From: Saccharomycopsis malanga | Lineage: Eukaryota; Ascomycota; Saccharomycetes; Ascoideales; Saccharomycopsidaceae | Assembly (NCBI GenBank): GCA_004014935.1 | Contig: CP025325.1 | Coordinates: 496,001-560,000, forward strand | Length of the DNA stretch: 64,000 bases | Direction: 5' to 3' | Part shown: positions 1 to 9,402 of the stretch, one piece after another | How the letters are laid out: every line of letters starts with the position of its first letter | How positions within the stretch are numbered: position 1 is the first letter of the stretch | Program-made: the position numbers and the translations under genes | Notes under the pieces: model-generated | What the model was told of the DNA's origin: nothing | Seen by the model: the letters and a program-made list of their open reading frames with translations, nothing else | Databases searched by the model: none

Positions 1-60
1 TGACATGGCGTATTTATACGAAACTGATATGTACTGGGCTGGAAGTAGATGTTATTATTA
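1..60 (+). mobile_element. TRS-A SINE-like element, 3' end only
   Basis: The first 60 bases match the 3' end of the dispersed TRS-A family: ACGAAACTGATATGTACTGG, then a GGGCT segment and an ATTATT tail. The rest of the copy, if present, lies outside the window. Confidence 0.55.
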
Positions 61-540
61 GTAATCTCCAAAATCTTTTACTATTCAATCATTCGTCTCC
101 AAAATCTTTGAGTATCATGGATCTCAATAACCTTTTGGTATTGTTTATCTCTATATTCGTTTAGTATTATTATCATTTATCTCTATAATCTTTCGGTATC
201 ATCATAATTGATCTTTTTAGTATTCTACTATTACTATCATTCGTCTCCAAAATCTTTCAAAATCATTCATCTCAACAATCTTTGAGTATCATTTGTCTCA
301 ATGCCCTTTTAGTATTATTATCTCTATATTCGCTTAGTATTATTATCATTCATGTCTTTGAATTTTGCCACAATTGATCTTTACAATCATTTCCTATTAC
401 TGCCATTCATCTCTATAATCTTTTAGTACCAATATCATTCATCTCTATAATCTTTTAGTACCAATATCATTCATCTCTATAACCTTTTAGTACCAATATC
501 ATTCATCTCCTTAAACTTTTATCATTACTATCATATATGT
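60..540. repeat. Degenerate AT-rich tandem repeat, unit about 30 bp
   Basis: Units such as TCATTCATCTCTATAATCTT followed by TTAGTACCAATA recur head to tail. The last three (about 400 to 510) are nearly identical and earlier ones are diverged. I see no gene in 1-909. Confidence 0.7.
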
Positions 541-734
541 ATACATCTAGAAAATCTTTAATTGCGCGCTCAATCTTACTTTCCCGCATCATACTCTACT
601 AATTTCTAATTCCATTTATTCCTACTTTATCAACTTTTATACACACATATATAAACCGCCTCTTCGCAATTCATATTTGCCACCCTACAAGAACCATTAT
701 ACTCACCATCTTCCAATACTCAAGCATCTATCAC

Positions 735-862
735 TATTGATGCATGCCATCCAGAGATCATCATGTACGTACCTGCAGCTTTCATGACCGGGTGTACGCA
801 CCCCCGATGACCGAAGGGCAATTTTTCATTTATTATGGCAATATATTTTTTGAAAAATTGCC
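735..862. promoter_or_regulatory. ELP6 upstream region with perfect 12-bp inverted repeat
   Basis: GGCAATTTTTCA (818-829) and TGAAAAATTGCC (851-862) form a perfect inverted repeat with a 21-base spacer, about 48 bases before the ELP6 ATG. The half site resembles the yeast RRPE motif (TGAAAAATTT). An ATGCATGCCAT cluster lies at about 740. Role not known. Confidence 0.45.
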
Positions 863-909
863 AAAAAAAACGATGATGACGTTAAAAATAACTACATAAT
901 CATACAAAT

Positions 910-1881
910 ATGACGACCAGACAGAAACAGGATCTTAGTATATTTTCTGATGGCTCTATAGTGTCTTCTAAGCTATTAAACCGTGTAAAATACAGTCCAT
1001 TTCTTGGGCTTATCACGTCTATAGAAGGAACGAATCCAATATGGCTAGCAAACACTTTAATAGAAGAGCTTTTGTTTGGAAGATGTCGACTAAACTCACA
1101 TGCCGCCAGTGTAACTAATCTGGTGATCAGCGAGTCACTCGAGCATACTGCGAGCTCGGGAAACCAGGTTATTTATGTATCATTTAGTAATAACTTGCAA
1201 TATCATGCGTATTATTTCCAAAAGAGTACTGGGATTGATCTTACTAGCGATAATAAACAGACATTTTCAGTAAATCAAGCGGTCAGCAATATTTACCAGC
1301 AAACACTTAATGGAAAGTTCCATTTTATAAACTGTTTTGACAACTTGTTTAGCGAATTGTTAAAAAACGATGTGTCAGAAGCATCAATTGATGCGTTTTT
1401 TGAAAAGTATATTGTTCAAAAAGTAGGCGATATTGTGAAAAATGGTCTAAACACCATAGTGATTGTAGAAAATCCCGAATTGTTGCTTGCTTCCACATTG
1501 GCCTCGCCATTTCTCGTTTTGCAAAAGATTCACAAAATCCAGAAACTTTGTCAAGGCGTCGTGGTTGTCCTGGCAGTTGACGAGCCTCTCATCAACTTCA
1601 ACAGCTTGAATAATGTACATTCCATAGAATTTAAAACAACAAAACTCTATTCGCATTTATTGCACCGATCCAACGTTGTCATCAACGTAAAACCGCTCAG
1701 CACAGGAAGAGCCGACGATATCTCTGGAAATTTGAGTATATCAAAAGGCATGGTGGATCTAGAGTTTTTGCTTGTTGACGAAAAGGATTACCAAAGTAAT
1801 CTCGCCAGCTTGAGCGTGACAGAAAAGGAATATTTGTTCCATGTTAAAAAGGATTCCACTGTAGATTTGTTTTACAAGTAG
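910..1881 (+). CDS. ELP6: Elongator subunit Elp6
   Basis: The predicted protein has 323 residues, somewhat longer than S. cerevisiae Elp6 (about 273). I recognise it by the N-terminal QDL-S-FSD motif, the N-T-I-V-I-V-E-N-P-E-L-L-L strand near residues 178-190 and a C-terminus ending in DLFYK, all as in Elp6. Elp6 is a RecA-fold protein without intact ATPase motifs. It forms a heterohexameric ring with Elp4 and Elp5 that binds tRNA and assists Elongator in modifying wobble uridines. Two CTG codons, near residue 72 and in the strand after residue 215, sit where S. cerevisiae has Ala and Ser by eye, which fits Ser decoding. No intron is needed and the first ATG fits the family start. The neighbouring DNA is all repeats. 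Confidence 0.85.
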   Translation: MTTRQKQDLSIFSDGSIVSSKLLNRVKYSPFLGLITSIEGTNPIWLANTLIEELLFGRCRLNSHAASVTNLVISESLEHTASSGNQVIYVSFSNNLQYHAYYFQKSTGIDLTSDNKQTFSVNQAVSNIYQQTLNGKFHFINCFDNLFSELLKNDVSEASIDAFFEKYIVQKVGDIVKNGLNTIVIVENPELLLASTLASPFLVLQKIHKIQKLCQGVVVVLAVDEPLINFNSLNNVHSIEFKTTKLYSHLLHRSNVVINVKPLSTGRADDISGNLSISKGMVDLEFLLVDEKDYQSNLASLSVTEKEYLFHVKKDSTVDLFYK

Positions 1882-1937
1882 CTGATTTGTCTATTTTTGA
1901 CATTTATTAGGAATTGTGCTTGACAATTGATTTCTGG

Positions 1938-2270
1938 CAACCACTGGGCAGGATAGTTTAGCAATTTGAAGAAGAGAAAATAGCAGGATAGTTTAGCAAT
2001 CTTCAAGGCAAGAAATGGCCTGGCAGGATAGTTAATACTCTCAAACAGGCTCGTGGGTTCGGTTTTCCCACGTCCACTTTTTACAATGCTAAATAAGCAA
2101 GTATGACCTGAACCAATAGTGCTTACTTTTCAATTTATCAAATGAGATACAAAAATGAGTGGACACGATTGGGTTCCCCCACTGGGCTTTAGCAAGTCCT
2201 AGACCTGCCGCGTATATACCAAACTGATATTTACTAGGCTCGAAATATATTATTATTATTAACCAATGTG
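1938..2270 (+). mobile_element. TRS-A SINE-like element, degenerate full-length copy
   Basis: Begins with a remnant of the CCACTGGGC head and the GAAGAAGAGAAAA segment. It has a decayed B box (GTGGGTTCGGTTTTCCCACG), then the body in family order: TTTTTACAATGCTAAATAAG, GACACGATTGGGTT, ACTGGGCTTTAGCAAGTCC, CGTATATACCAAACTGATAT, and a GAAATATATTATTATTATT tail. Confidence 0.65.
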
Positions 2271-2584
2271 AAGTATTATGGATAATATCTAAAACGTTAA
2301 ACACATAGTTTTGACTGTAGCAGCTCTGTCGCCCGACTCAAGTTGATTTTTAGGTATCGGGGCAAGGATTTATATATGTGACGATCAAAAGGTGCTGGAG
2401 TAGCTTATTCACCCAGTTCACATAGACAAATTAAATAAAGGCATAGCATCTCTCATAGAATACCCAATTAAACTTTGTTTCTGCTTGTACACTGGGCAAA
2501 AAATGGGCATATAATTTGCCAAAAAATACTCTCAAAAAGTAAAGATACTCCCTCTTTTTGACAGGAATATGTCTATATGCCTTA

Positions 2585-2935
2585 CTATTGGCAAGTGGCC
2601 AAGTTGGTTGAGCCATGCGCCACGCAAAATAGGGTGGAAAATAGTGTGGCGTTCTTCACTTTGGCTTTTGAGACTCGATTCGCGCTCTTGACGTTTTGGA
2701 GTAACAATCGAACGGTTTATTAGATTGAATTAACGCTAACCAGGTTATTTTGATTTGAGAAAACATTCCCCAACATTTGTAATTTTTTTGCTATATTATA
2801 GTACTACTTATTATTAAGAATTTTGGAAAATATTGAATATAGCGAAAATTTGCCAATTTTTCAAAATGTTGATTCTTCCAAGTCATATTCTAGAGTCTAT
2901 ACAGCAAACAAATCCATAAAAAAATTATAATTATA
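2585..2935 (+). mobile_element. TRS-B tRNA-like repeat, copy 1
   Basis: Starts with an A-box-like GTGGCCAAGTTGGTTGAG, followed by a possible anticodon-stem pair (GCGCCAC ... GTGGCG) around an insert and a B-box-like GACTCGATTCGC. The body runs TTGACGTTTTGGAGTAA, AACCAGGTTATTTTGATTTG and TTTGCTATATTATAGTA. It aligns over about 340 bases with the copy at 8357-8700. A SINE derived from a Leu- or Ser-type tRNA is the best guess. Confidence 0.6.
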
Positions 2936-2946
2936 TGCTCTGTAAA

Positions 2947-3098
2947 AGGCCACTGAGCCAAATGGCTCAGTGGTCAGTGCTGACGTTTTGGAGTAATAAT
3001 CAAACGTTTTATTGAATTAAATTAAAGTTAGCCAGGTTATTTTGTAATTTTTTTACTGTATTATAGTACAACTTATCATCATCATCATCATCATCATA
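2947..3098 (+). mobile_element. Chimeric element: TRS-A head joined to TRS-B body
   Basis: A complete TRS-A head hairpin (CCACTGAGCC AAAT GGCTCAGTGG) is followed directly by the TRS-B body from TGACGTTTTGGAGTAATAAT onward, ending in an ATC/ATA microsatellite. The same joint occurs in the opposite orientation near 18370-18505, so it is a family of its own and not a single accident. Confidence 0.6.
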
Positions 3099-3315
3099 AT
3101 AATAATATCATATATTTCAAGCCCAGTACATATCAGTTTCGTATACGCGCCATGTCTAAGGTTGGTAAAGCCTATTCATTTCCTGTTGATCATAATCTTA
3201 TATCGTCATCTTCTCACCCCTGTTCCTGCTTGAAAGTATTATACACTAAACTATCCTGCCAGGTCTTTTCTCTTCTCCGAGAGCACGGACCACTGAGCCA
3301 AATGGCCCAGTGGCT
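3099..3315 (-). mobile_element. TRS-A, internally deleted form
   Basis: On the minus strand: head hairpin, CTCGGAGAAGAGAAAAGACC, then a jump past the B box to the GGTGAGAAGATGA region, the CATGGCGCGTATACGAAACT segment and the tail. The tail abuts the tail of the preceding element. No B box remains. Confidence 0.6.
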
Positions 3316-3825
3316 TATTATTGGTTCTCAAAAGAGATTATATTTGATAATAATCATCATATATCGTCAATCTAGCACATTTCAACTTCACATATTCATT
3401 GGATATTTTATGGGGCTCGCTAAAGCGTAATGTGCCTATTAATAAGCTTTATACTTCTGTTAAGGGGGGTTAAAAACTTTGGTGATTTATTTAACATGTC
3501 AGCGCATTTGCTGGTAAATCCAGAGGTTACACCACTTGAATGAGATAAGTAAGACTAGCCCATTTCAAATTTCATTAAAAGAGATTGGCTATTATCGCTA
3601 CTTTTCTCCCGTCTAGAATTTGATACTCATCTGCTATTACTACTATCTAACTATACTCATTTTATCTAATTGTTTTTAAGCAATCCAAGCAAAGCCATGA
3701 TGAGTCTTGTTACTTTCTTAGCAATTATTAAATGATATCAAACATTTACAAACAACTCGTGTAAAAAACCTCTAGTTTATATAGTTATTAAATAACTCTA
3801 TTGGGTGTATATGCTCCTCTCTGCA

Positions 3826-4005
3826 TTCTTAGGTATGTCCATGCACTACCCCATGCACAGTCTTTGAAGATTGAGAAAAATCACCAATTTTACCAAGGGG
3901 TTACACAGGCGATTTTCAAGATATTGGCCATTTTTTAACAATGTCACGTGAGTGTACATCCAAGGTGAATACATTTTCTATGCACTCTTGCATATTGGAA
4001 TTAAT
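3826..4005 (+). repeat. Dispersed repeat DR-D, copy 1
   Basis: Contains paired CATGCAC motifs, then CCAATTTTACCAAGGGGTTA and CAGGCGATTTTCAAGATATT, then a CACGTGAGTGTACATCC stretch and TTTCTATGCACTCTTGCATA. It aligns with copies at 11365-11605, 28470-28730, 43735-43935 and 59940-60120. It has no tRNA-like boxes and no ORF. Confidence 0.65.
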
Positions 4006-4007
4006 AA

Positions 4008-4168
4008 ATAATATGATATATTTCAAGCCCAGTATATATCAGTTTCGTAAATACGCGCTGTGTCCCAATAATGCCCATTACAATCTTCTCATTCGTGTTC
4101 CTGTTAGGTCTTTTTCTCTTCTCCGAGAGCACTGACGACTGAGCCAAATGGCCCAGTGGCTATTTTAT
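4008..4168 (-). mobile_element. TRS-A, internally deleted form
   Basis: Minus-strand copy carrying the tail (TATATTTCAAGCCCAGTATA on the plus strand), the ATACGCGCTGTGTC segment, CTTTTTCTCTTCTCCGAGAG and the head palindrome at its right end. The B box and most of the body are missing. Confidence 0.6.
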
Positions 4169-4229
4169 TGTTCTAAACACTATTTAAACAACTATTTTCT
4201 CCTTTGAGACTTCATCTATCTTGAATGTG

Positions 4230-4450
4230 GGCCCCTTGGTTGTTGCTTTTGGGCAGATGAAAAGGTATGGTTATGAAATAGTGTGTATTTGTAAAAGTGG
4301 GCCGAATAATTGGCCCTAAATAATTGGCCCCAAATAATTATCCCTGGGCCAGGTAATTACCCCCTAAGCCGAATAATTGGCCCCAAATAATTACCCCCCA
4401 AATAATTACCCCCCCCCCAAATAATTACCCCCCAAGCCAAATAATTCTTT
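4230..4450 (+). repeat. Repeat E: AATAATT-CCCC array
   Basis: TTGTTGCTTTTGGG and a TGAAAA/TTATGAAATA segment are followed by GGGCCGAATAATTGGCCC and a run of CCAAATAATTACCCC-type units with poly-C variants. The same order (TTGTTGCTTTTGGG, then the array) occurs at 11125-11310, and a further array follows at 11815-11960. Confidence 0.65.
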
Positions 4451-4519
4451 ATCCATTCTTGGTTCAATAAAAATCCATCTTAATACTGCAATAATACTAA
4501 CAAGTAGAATCCATTTGAT

Positions 4520-4685
4520 AGTATCATATATTTCGAGCCCACTACATGGCCCAGTACATAACAGATCCGTATATACACGCAATGTCTAAAGGGACTTGTC
4601 AAAACCCAATCAAGTTGTCAATTGAAAACCAGGCCACTGCGCCATTTGGCAGAGCTCTCGGAGAAGAGAAAAAAACCTAACAGGA
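4520..4685 (-). mobile_element. TRS-A, internally deleted form
   Basis: Minus-strand copy: tail at the left, GTATATACACGCAATGTC segment, GGGACTTGTCAAAACCCAAT, then the CTCGGAGAAGAGAAAAAAAC segment near 4655-4675. The head is decayed (GCCACTGCGCCATTTGGC at 4632-4649) and partly rearranged relative to the body. Confidence 0.5.
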
Positions 4686-4892
4686 ACACGAGTGAGAAGA
4701 TTATACTCTTTTATATAGTCAGTACATTTACCTATTTTCCATTCAATACAAATTAATATTACATTCACGATTTTATAGCAATTTCTAAAAGGTTTTATCG
4801 AAATTATGGTTTTTTTTTATTATTATTATTTTGACGATTTTTCTTGCTGTTTGAGAACATAATCATTAAACTACCAGGCGCCTTTCTTTTTG

Positions 4893-7403
4893 TCAAATTA
4901 TCAGGCCCTTCCCCAGGGCCAATTTTGCCTTTTTTGCCTCGATTCGTTTGCGTTCCTGTTCTAACAACTCTTCTTCAAGGTCCAAGTTTTCCTGGATGTT
5001 CCAGAGGTCTTTATACAAGGAGGAGGGTTTAGCTAGCAAGGAAAAGTGGGTGCCTTGTTCTTTGAGTTTCCCGTTTTCCAAAACGATGATTTTGTCAGAG
5101 TCAGCGATTGTTCTCAATCTGTGAGCGATGGAGACGCTGGTGGTGCAGTTGGTGAGGCCTTCTTCGTTGAATAGAGCCTTGATTTGTTTCAAGAGGGCCT
5201 GTTCAGTGTGGGTATCTAGGGCAGAGGTTGCCTCATCAAAGAAGGCAATCGGGGCTTTTTTGAGAAGCAATCGAGCGATTGCCAATCTCTGTTTCTCGCC
5301 GCCAGAGATCATCATTCCGCGTTCGCCAACGACAGTGGCAAGTCCGTCGGGCGAGTTGTGGACAAGCGAGTCTAGCTTGACTTTGGCTATGATGGCGGCG
5401 ATCTCGGAATCGGAGGCATCGAGCCGGCCGTAGCGGATGTTCTCCAAAATGGTGTCGTTGAAGAGAGGGGTGTCCTGGGGGACGACTCCGATAGCGCTGC
5501 GGAGACTTTCCAAGGTGAGATACTTGATGTCCTGGCCGTTGATCAAGATGCGGCCGCTGTCGACCTCGTAGAACCGGAAGATCAACTTGAGAATGGTGGA
5601 CTTGCCGCTTCCCGAGGGCCCGACAATAGCGACCTTGTGGCCGGCGGGAATGGTGAAGGACACATTGTCGAGGATCTTGCGGCCGTCCACATAGCTGAAG
5701 GAGACGTTCTCAAAGGTGATCTGCGCGCCTCTGTTGGCCGGCAACCGCAACGGTGTGGCGCCCGGGAGATTCTGGATCTTGATGTCGTGGTTGTTGAGCT
5801 TGAACAAGGTTTCCATGTCCAAAAGCGACTGTTTCAACTCGCGGTACACGGACCCAAGGAAGTTCAAGGGCACCGACAACTGGAAAACCAACTGGTTGAT
5901 GAGCACCAAGTCGCCCACCGTCAAGGAGCCTGCGGCAACACCGCTACAGGCCATGTACATCATGGCGGTGAGCGCAGACGTGAAGATCAAGTTCTGGCCC
6001 GAGTTCAAGAACGCCAACGAGGTCGCCACTTTGATCTGGGCATCCTGGTACCGCGTCAAGGCGCTGTTGTACTTGGCGGCCTGGTACGCCTCGTTGTTGA
6101 AGTATTTGACTGCCTCGTAGTTGATCAACGTGTCCAAGGCCACGCTGGCGGCCTGGTTGTCGGCCTTGTTGGCGGTGCGCCGGAATCCGGTCCGCCAGGT
6201 GGTTGTGCGGATTGTGAACGCCGAATACGCTGCCATCGTCAACAAGGTCACTGTGGCAAACCAGACCCCGTAGTTGTACGTGAGAATGCCGCACACCATC
6301 GAGATCTCAAACGTAATCGGCAAAATGTGGAACACCATCGCTGTCAACACATACAGAATGCCCTTGGTTCCTCTGTCAATGGCCCGTGTGAGTCCCCCCG
6401 TCTGCTTGGACAAGTGGAAGCTCAAGTCCAAGTTGAGCAAGTGCGTGAACGTGTCGTTGGCAATCTTCTTGATCGCTGTCTGGGCCACCCGGGCAAAAAC
6501 AGCATTGCGCAACTCCCCAAACAATACTGCCCCAAACCGTGCCCCTCCATACGCCAAGATTAGCCCTCCTGCAACCGCAGTAACCGTGCCTATCTCGTTG
6601 ACCCAGTCGACATTCATGGCATCGATAATAGACTTGAAAAAAAACGGCACCTGTACATTGAGTAGCTTTGATATAATAAGCATACTCAATGCTGCTATCA
6701 CCCGTAGTTTGGCATTCATGTTGTCCTTGGGCCATAATTTACCAAGCAACTCTCTAATAATGGCCAATTGAGGCACCAGAAGTGACTGTGGAAGAAGTGC
6801 TTTTGGTATGCTACTTTGGGGTTTTTCCTTAGAATTTTGATTTTCCATTGAATTTTGATTTTCCTTAGATTGTTGATTTTTAATAAAAGCCTGATTTTCC
6901 ATAGAATTTTGATTTCCCATAGATTCTTGATTTTCTATAGAAGTTTGACTTTTTATAGATTGTTGATTTTTAATAGAATTTGGATTTTCCATAGAATTTG
7001 GATTTTCCATAGAATTTTCATTCTCAAAAGACTTTTGATTTCCCATAGAATTTTCATTTTCAGAATTTTCATTTTCCACAGAATTTTGACTTTTTATAAA
7101 ATTTTGACTTCTCATAGAATCTTGCTTCTTACTAAAATCTTCACTTTTATTATAATCCTGACCAACCCCATCCTTCTTTTCCTCATCATGGCCAATATTA
7201 ACCTTTCTATCACCAACCACCCTACAAACTCTTCCCTTATGAAACTCCTTTAAACTCATTCTCTGTAACCAACCATTCTGTCTCCTTTCCAAAATCCCCC
7301 CAGCACGAATCACCCCAGTTCGAATCCTCCCAGTCCAAATCCCCCGAGTACAAATCCCCCCGGACCTCAAAACATGCCGTCCTGGCACCACAACCTTCAA
7401 CAT
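4893..7403 (-). CDS. ATM1: Mitochondrial ABC transporter Atm1
   Basis: Half-transporter of the inner mitochondrial membrane that exports a glutathione-linked sulfur species needed for cytosolic Fe-S cluster assembly. The N-terminus has many Arg and almost no acidic residues in the first 50, fitting a matrix presequence and supporting the first ATG. A membrane domain of about six segments spans roughly residues 230-520. The nucleotide-binding domain has Walker [10 protein letters not shown] (near 594), signature ISGGEKQR (near 698) and Walker [13 protein letters not shown] (near 722), all intact. At 836 residues it is about 145 longer than S. cerevisiae Atm1. The surplus is an Asn/Ser/Glu-rich repeat at about residues 95-195, between presequence and membrane domain. 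The transported part has normal family spacing. Identification is secure, but the function of the repeat is unknown. Confidence 0.93.
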   Translation of the reverse strand: MLKVVVPGRHVLRSGGICTRGIWTGRIRTGVIRAGGILERRQNGWLQRMSLKEFHKGRVCRVVGDRKVNIGHDEEKKDGVGQDYNKSEDFSKKQDSMRSQNFIKSQNSVENENSENENSMGNQKSFENENSMENPNSMENPNSIKNQQSIKSQTSIENQESMGNQNSMENQAFIKNQQSKENQNSMENQNSKEKPQSSIPKALLPQSLLVPQLAIIRELLGKLWPKDNMNAKLRVIAALSMLIISKLLNVQVPFFFKSIIDAMNVDWVNEIGTVTAVAGGLILAYGGARFGAVLFGELRNAVFARVAQTAIKKIANDTFTHLLNLDLSFHLSKQTGGLTRAIDRGTKGILYVLTAMVFHILPITFEISMVCGILTYNYGVWFATVTLLTMAAYSAFTIRTTTWRTGFRRTANKADNQAASVALDTLINYEAVKYFNNEAYQAAKYNSALTRYQDAQIKVATSLAFLNSGQNLIFTSALTAMMYMACSGVAAGSLTVGDLVLINQLVFQLSVPLNFLGSVYRELKQSLLDMETLFKLNNHDIKIQNLPGATPLRLPANRGAQITFENVSFSYVDGRKILDNVSFTIPAGHKVAIVGPSGSGKSTILKLIFRFYEVDSGRILINGQDIKYLTLESLRSAIGVVPQDTPLFNDTILENIRYGRLDASDSEIAAIIAKVKLDSLVHNSPDGLATVVGERGMMISGGEKQRLAIARLLLKKAPIAFFDEATSALDTHTEQALLKQIKALFNEEGLTNCTTSVSIAHRLRTIADSDKIIVLENGKLKEQGTHFSLLAKPSSLYKDLWNIQENLDLEEELLEQERKRIEAKKAKLALGKGLII
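6825..7130 (-). repeat. Coding 18-bp minisatellite in ATM1
   Basis: About fifteen imperfect 18-bp units, seen on the plus strand as variants of TTTTCCATAGAATTTTGA, encode six-residue units of the type S-M-E-N-Q-N. The frame is kept throughout. The insert lies downstream of the presequence, so copy-number change would alter only a linker. Confidence 0.8.
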
Positions 7404-7713
7404 TATAATCGTGTATTTACAATCCTACAACTATCTATTCGCCACTATCTAGAAAAAAATTTATCCAACCTATATCTCTTTCCCGATTCGTCCTGCGATA
7501 CCGCACTCGCTATTACAACACCTCCCGTGAAACCGGTATACACAGTTACGCCCCAAGCTAATTGACCAGTCAATTTAACTACTAGTGGCCTCATCTCTGC
7601 TATATCCTTCGTGAAACAACAACTTTTACGGGGTGAACATTAATTTAAATGCAGTTGTATGTACGTAGCGTGTGATTAACTGCAACTCTCACAATAGGGC
7701 AGCTGGATAACTC

Positions 7714-7973
7714 TATAATAACCAGGCTGTTGGGCCGTGTGGCTCAGCGGTCTGTGCCTTAATGGAAGAGAAAAACAAGGCCTAACGGGAACGGGTTCGA
7801 TTCCCAAGACGAGCATTTTTACGATCCTGAACAGACAAGTGCTCACATTCCAATTAATTAAGTGAGAAAATGATGATGACCAGACATGGTTGAATTTTCC
7901 CATGACCCGGCTCGTATTACAAAAACTGTTATCTGCTGCGGTTGAAATATAAGCTATTATTACTGTATAATAA
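7714..7973 (+). mobile_element. TRS-A, near full-length copy
   Basis: Head GGGCCGTGTGGCTCAGCGG, segment ATGGAAGAGAAAAACAAGGC, intact B box GGGTTCGATTCCCAAGACGA, body TTTTTACGATCCTGAACAGA, then AAGTGAGAAAATGATGATGA, a decayed CATGGTTGAATTTTCCCATG and a GAAATATAAG tail. TATAATAA occurs at both ends (7714-7721, 7966-7973) and might be a short target duplication, but the AT-rich context makes that weak. Confidence 0.7.
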
Positions 7974-8015
7974 TGTACTGGGCTTGAAATGCAAGATTAT
8001 TATTACTGTATAATA
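7955..8015 (+). mobile_element. 5'-truncated TRS-A tail flanked by 18-bp direct repeat
   Basis: About 25 bases of TRS-A 3' end (GTACTGGGCTTGAAATGC) lie between two identical 18-base copies of TATTATTACTGTATAATA (7955-7972 and 7998-8015). This is the layout of a 5'-truncated retroposed copy with a target-site duplication, although slippage in the tail is an alternative. Confidence 0.5.
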
Positions 8016-8356
8016 CCAAGATGGTATACAATTCGAGCCCAGTAAATATCCAAATAAATGAAATTAAAATAAAGAATATTATTATTAAAATAGACAAGCC
8101 CAACATTCAGAATTGTATCTTGGTGTATACCAGTATGGTATGTCGAAACCGTTTTCAATTTCTCTTTTACAGTGATTATATATTGACCATTTTACAATCA
8201 GGCACTTGCTAGCAATAGTTAATTCCCGATAATGTTTTACAACAGCCAAGAAAATCTAACAATTTCAGTAAATAATACCCCCAATTGCCGTTTATTTCAA
8301 CGTTGTCATGTCCACTAGCTTTCCTGTTATTTTAGCAATGTTTTATTGCTGCTTTT

Positions 8357-8700
8357 TAGTGGCTATCCGGTGGCCAAGTCGGTTGAGGCATGCGCCACGT
8401 AAAATAGGGTGGAAAATAAGTGTGGCGTTCCTCACTTTGGGTTTTCGGACTCGATTCGCACTCTTGACGTTTTGAAGTAAACATCAATGGTTTTATTAAT
8501 TTATATTATTGTTATCCTGACTGTTTTGATTTGACAAATAGTACAATAGAATTGTAAAGTGTTTTGCTATATTATAGTAATACTTGTAATAGAAAATATC
8601 GGATATTTTTAAATTAAATATTTGATAAAGCGGAAAACTGCCAATTTTGAGAAAAAGTTGATCCTTTCAAGTACTGCTCACCAAACTGTACACAAATTAT
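8357..8700 (+). mobile_element. TRS-B tRNA-like repeat, copy 2
   Basis: A-box-like GTGGCCAAGTCGGTTGAG, GCATGCGCCACGTAAAATAG, GTGGCGTTCCTCACTTTGG and GGACTCGATTCGCACTC, then the same body order as the copy at 2585, down to AAACTGCCAATTTTGAGAAA. The two copies differ by scattered substitutions and small gaps, so they are not recent duplicates. Confidence 0.6.
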
Positions 8701-9039
8701 ATTTTTATACTGTTCAAATCCGCCACTGAGCCCAATGGTATGATTGATGTGATACACGAAACTCTCCTTGTAATAAGTTACTCATCTTAGTTGCAAGGTT
8801 TGCCTTCAATTCAAGACCTTTTTTATAGTCAGTTACAATTTACCTGTTTGATAATTCATTCTTTTCTTGCCATTAAAAATATGGATCAACTTTATTTCCT
8901 TCAGTATTTTATTTACTGCTAATTCGGTGGGCTCGAAATTTATGTTTTTTTATTATTGTTATTATAACTAACTTTCTTCTGGGTCTTTTTTATACCTATT
9001 TTTAAAGCCAACTTGCATTATTCCTTACAACTTTAAAAC

Positions 9040-9370
9040 TGTCCCATACAATCAATTCCTTAGTATAAATCTGACTATAGAAAAACCCTGTGCATGTTTG
9101 ACAGGACATGAATGAGCGTCCCAATATATGCAATCAATCAATATTGGGGGGTGGGGGTGTGAGCTTCGTAAAGTGCAACGCAACAATGCATGGCCATACA
9201 TGCAACATGCACCTGCATCGTCCCGCATAGTCCGGCCCCCCCTAGTATAAGAAATGCGTAATCCCACATGCTCACGCATAGTACTACATCATTATACATG
9301 CATAACTATGGGGACAGCCACGCGACACACGCATTGCCATACATGAACCTGCATCCTCCAATTAATTTCC
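9040..9370. other. ATGCA-rich stretch upstream of CIT1
   Basis: CATGCA, TGCATG and related alternating motifs recur many times in about 300 bases (for example GGCCATACATGCAACATGC near 9191). Similar clusters occur before GAS, SCW4-like, REX2 and RPL26, and in the head of repeat DR-D. No gene is seen between 8700 and 9588. Confidence 0.45.
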
Positions 9371-9402
9371 CTCAATATCGCGCCCGGATCCCGCTTCGGA
9401 GG

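Noticed and set aside
5637-6563. Long plus-strand ORF (308 codons) opposite ATM1
   Set aside because: It is the mirror of the conserved ABC transporter reading frame; composition (Gly/Val/Gln/His-rich) is that of antisense to a TTG- and GTC-rich gene.
7790-7815. Possible tRNA gene (GGGTTCGATTCCC)
   Set aside because: The B box belongs to TRS-A; acceptor and T stems do not close, and the same sequence recurs in other copies.
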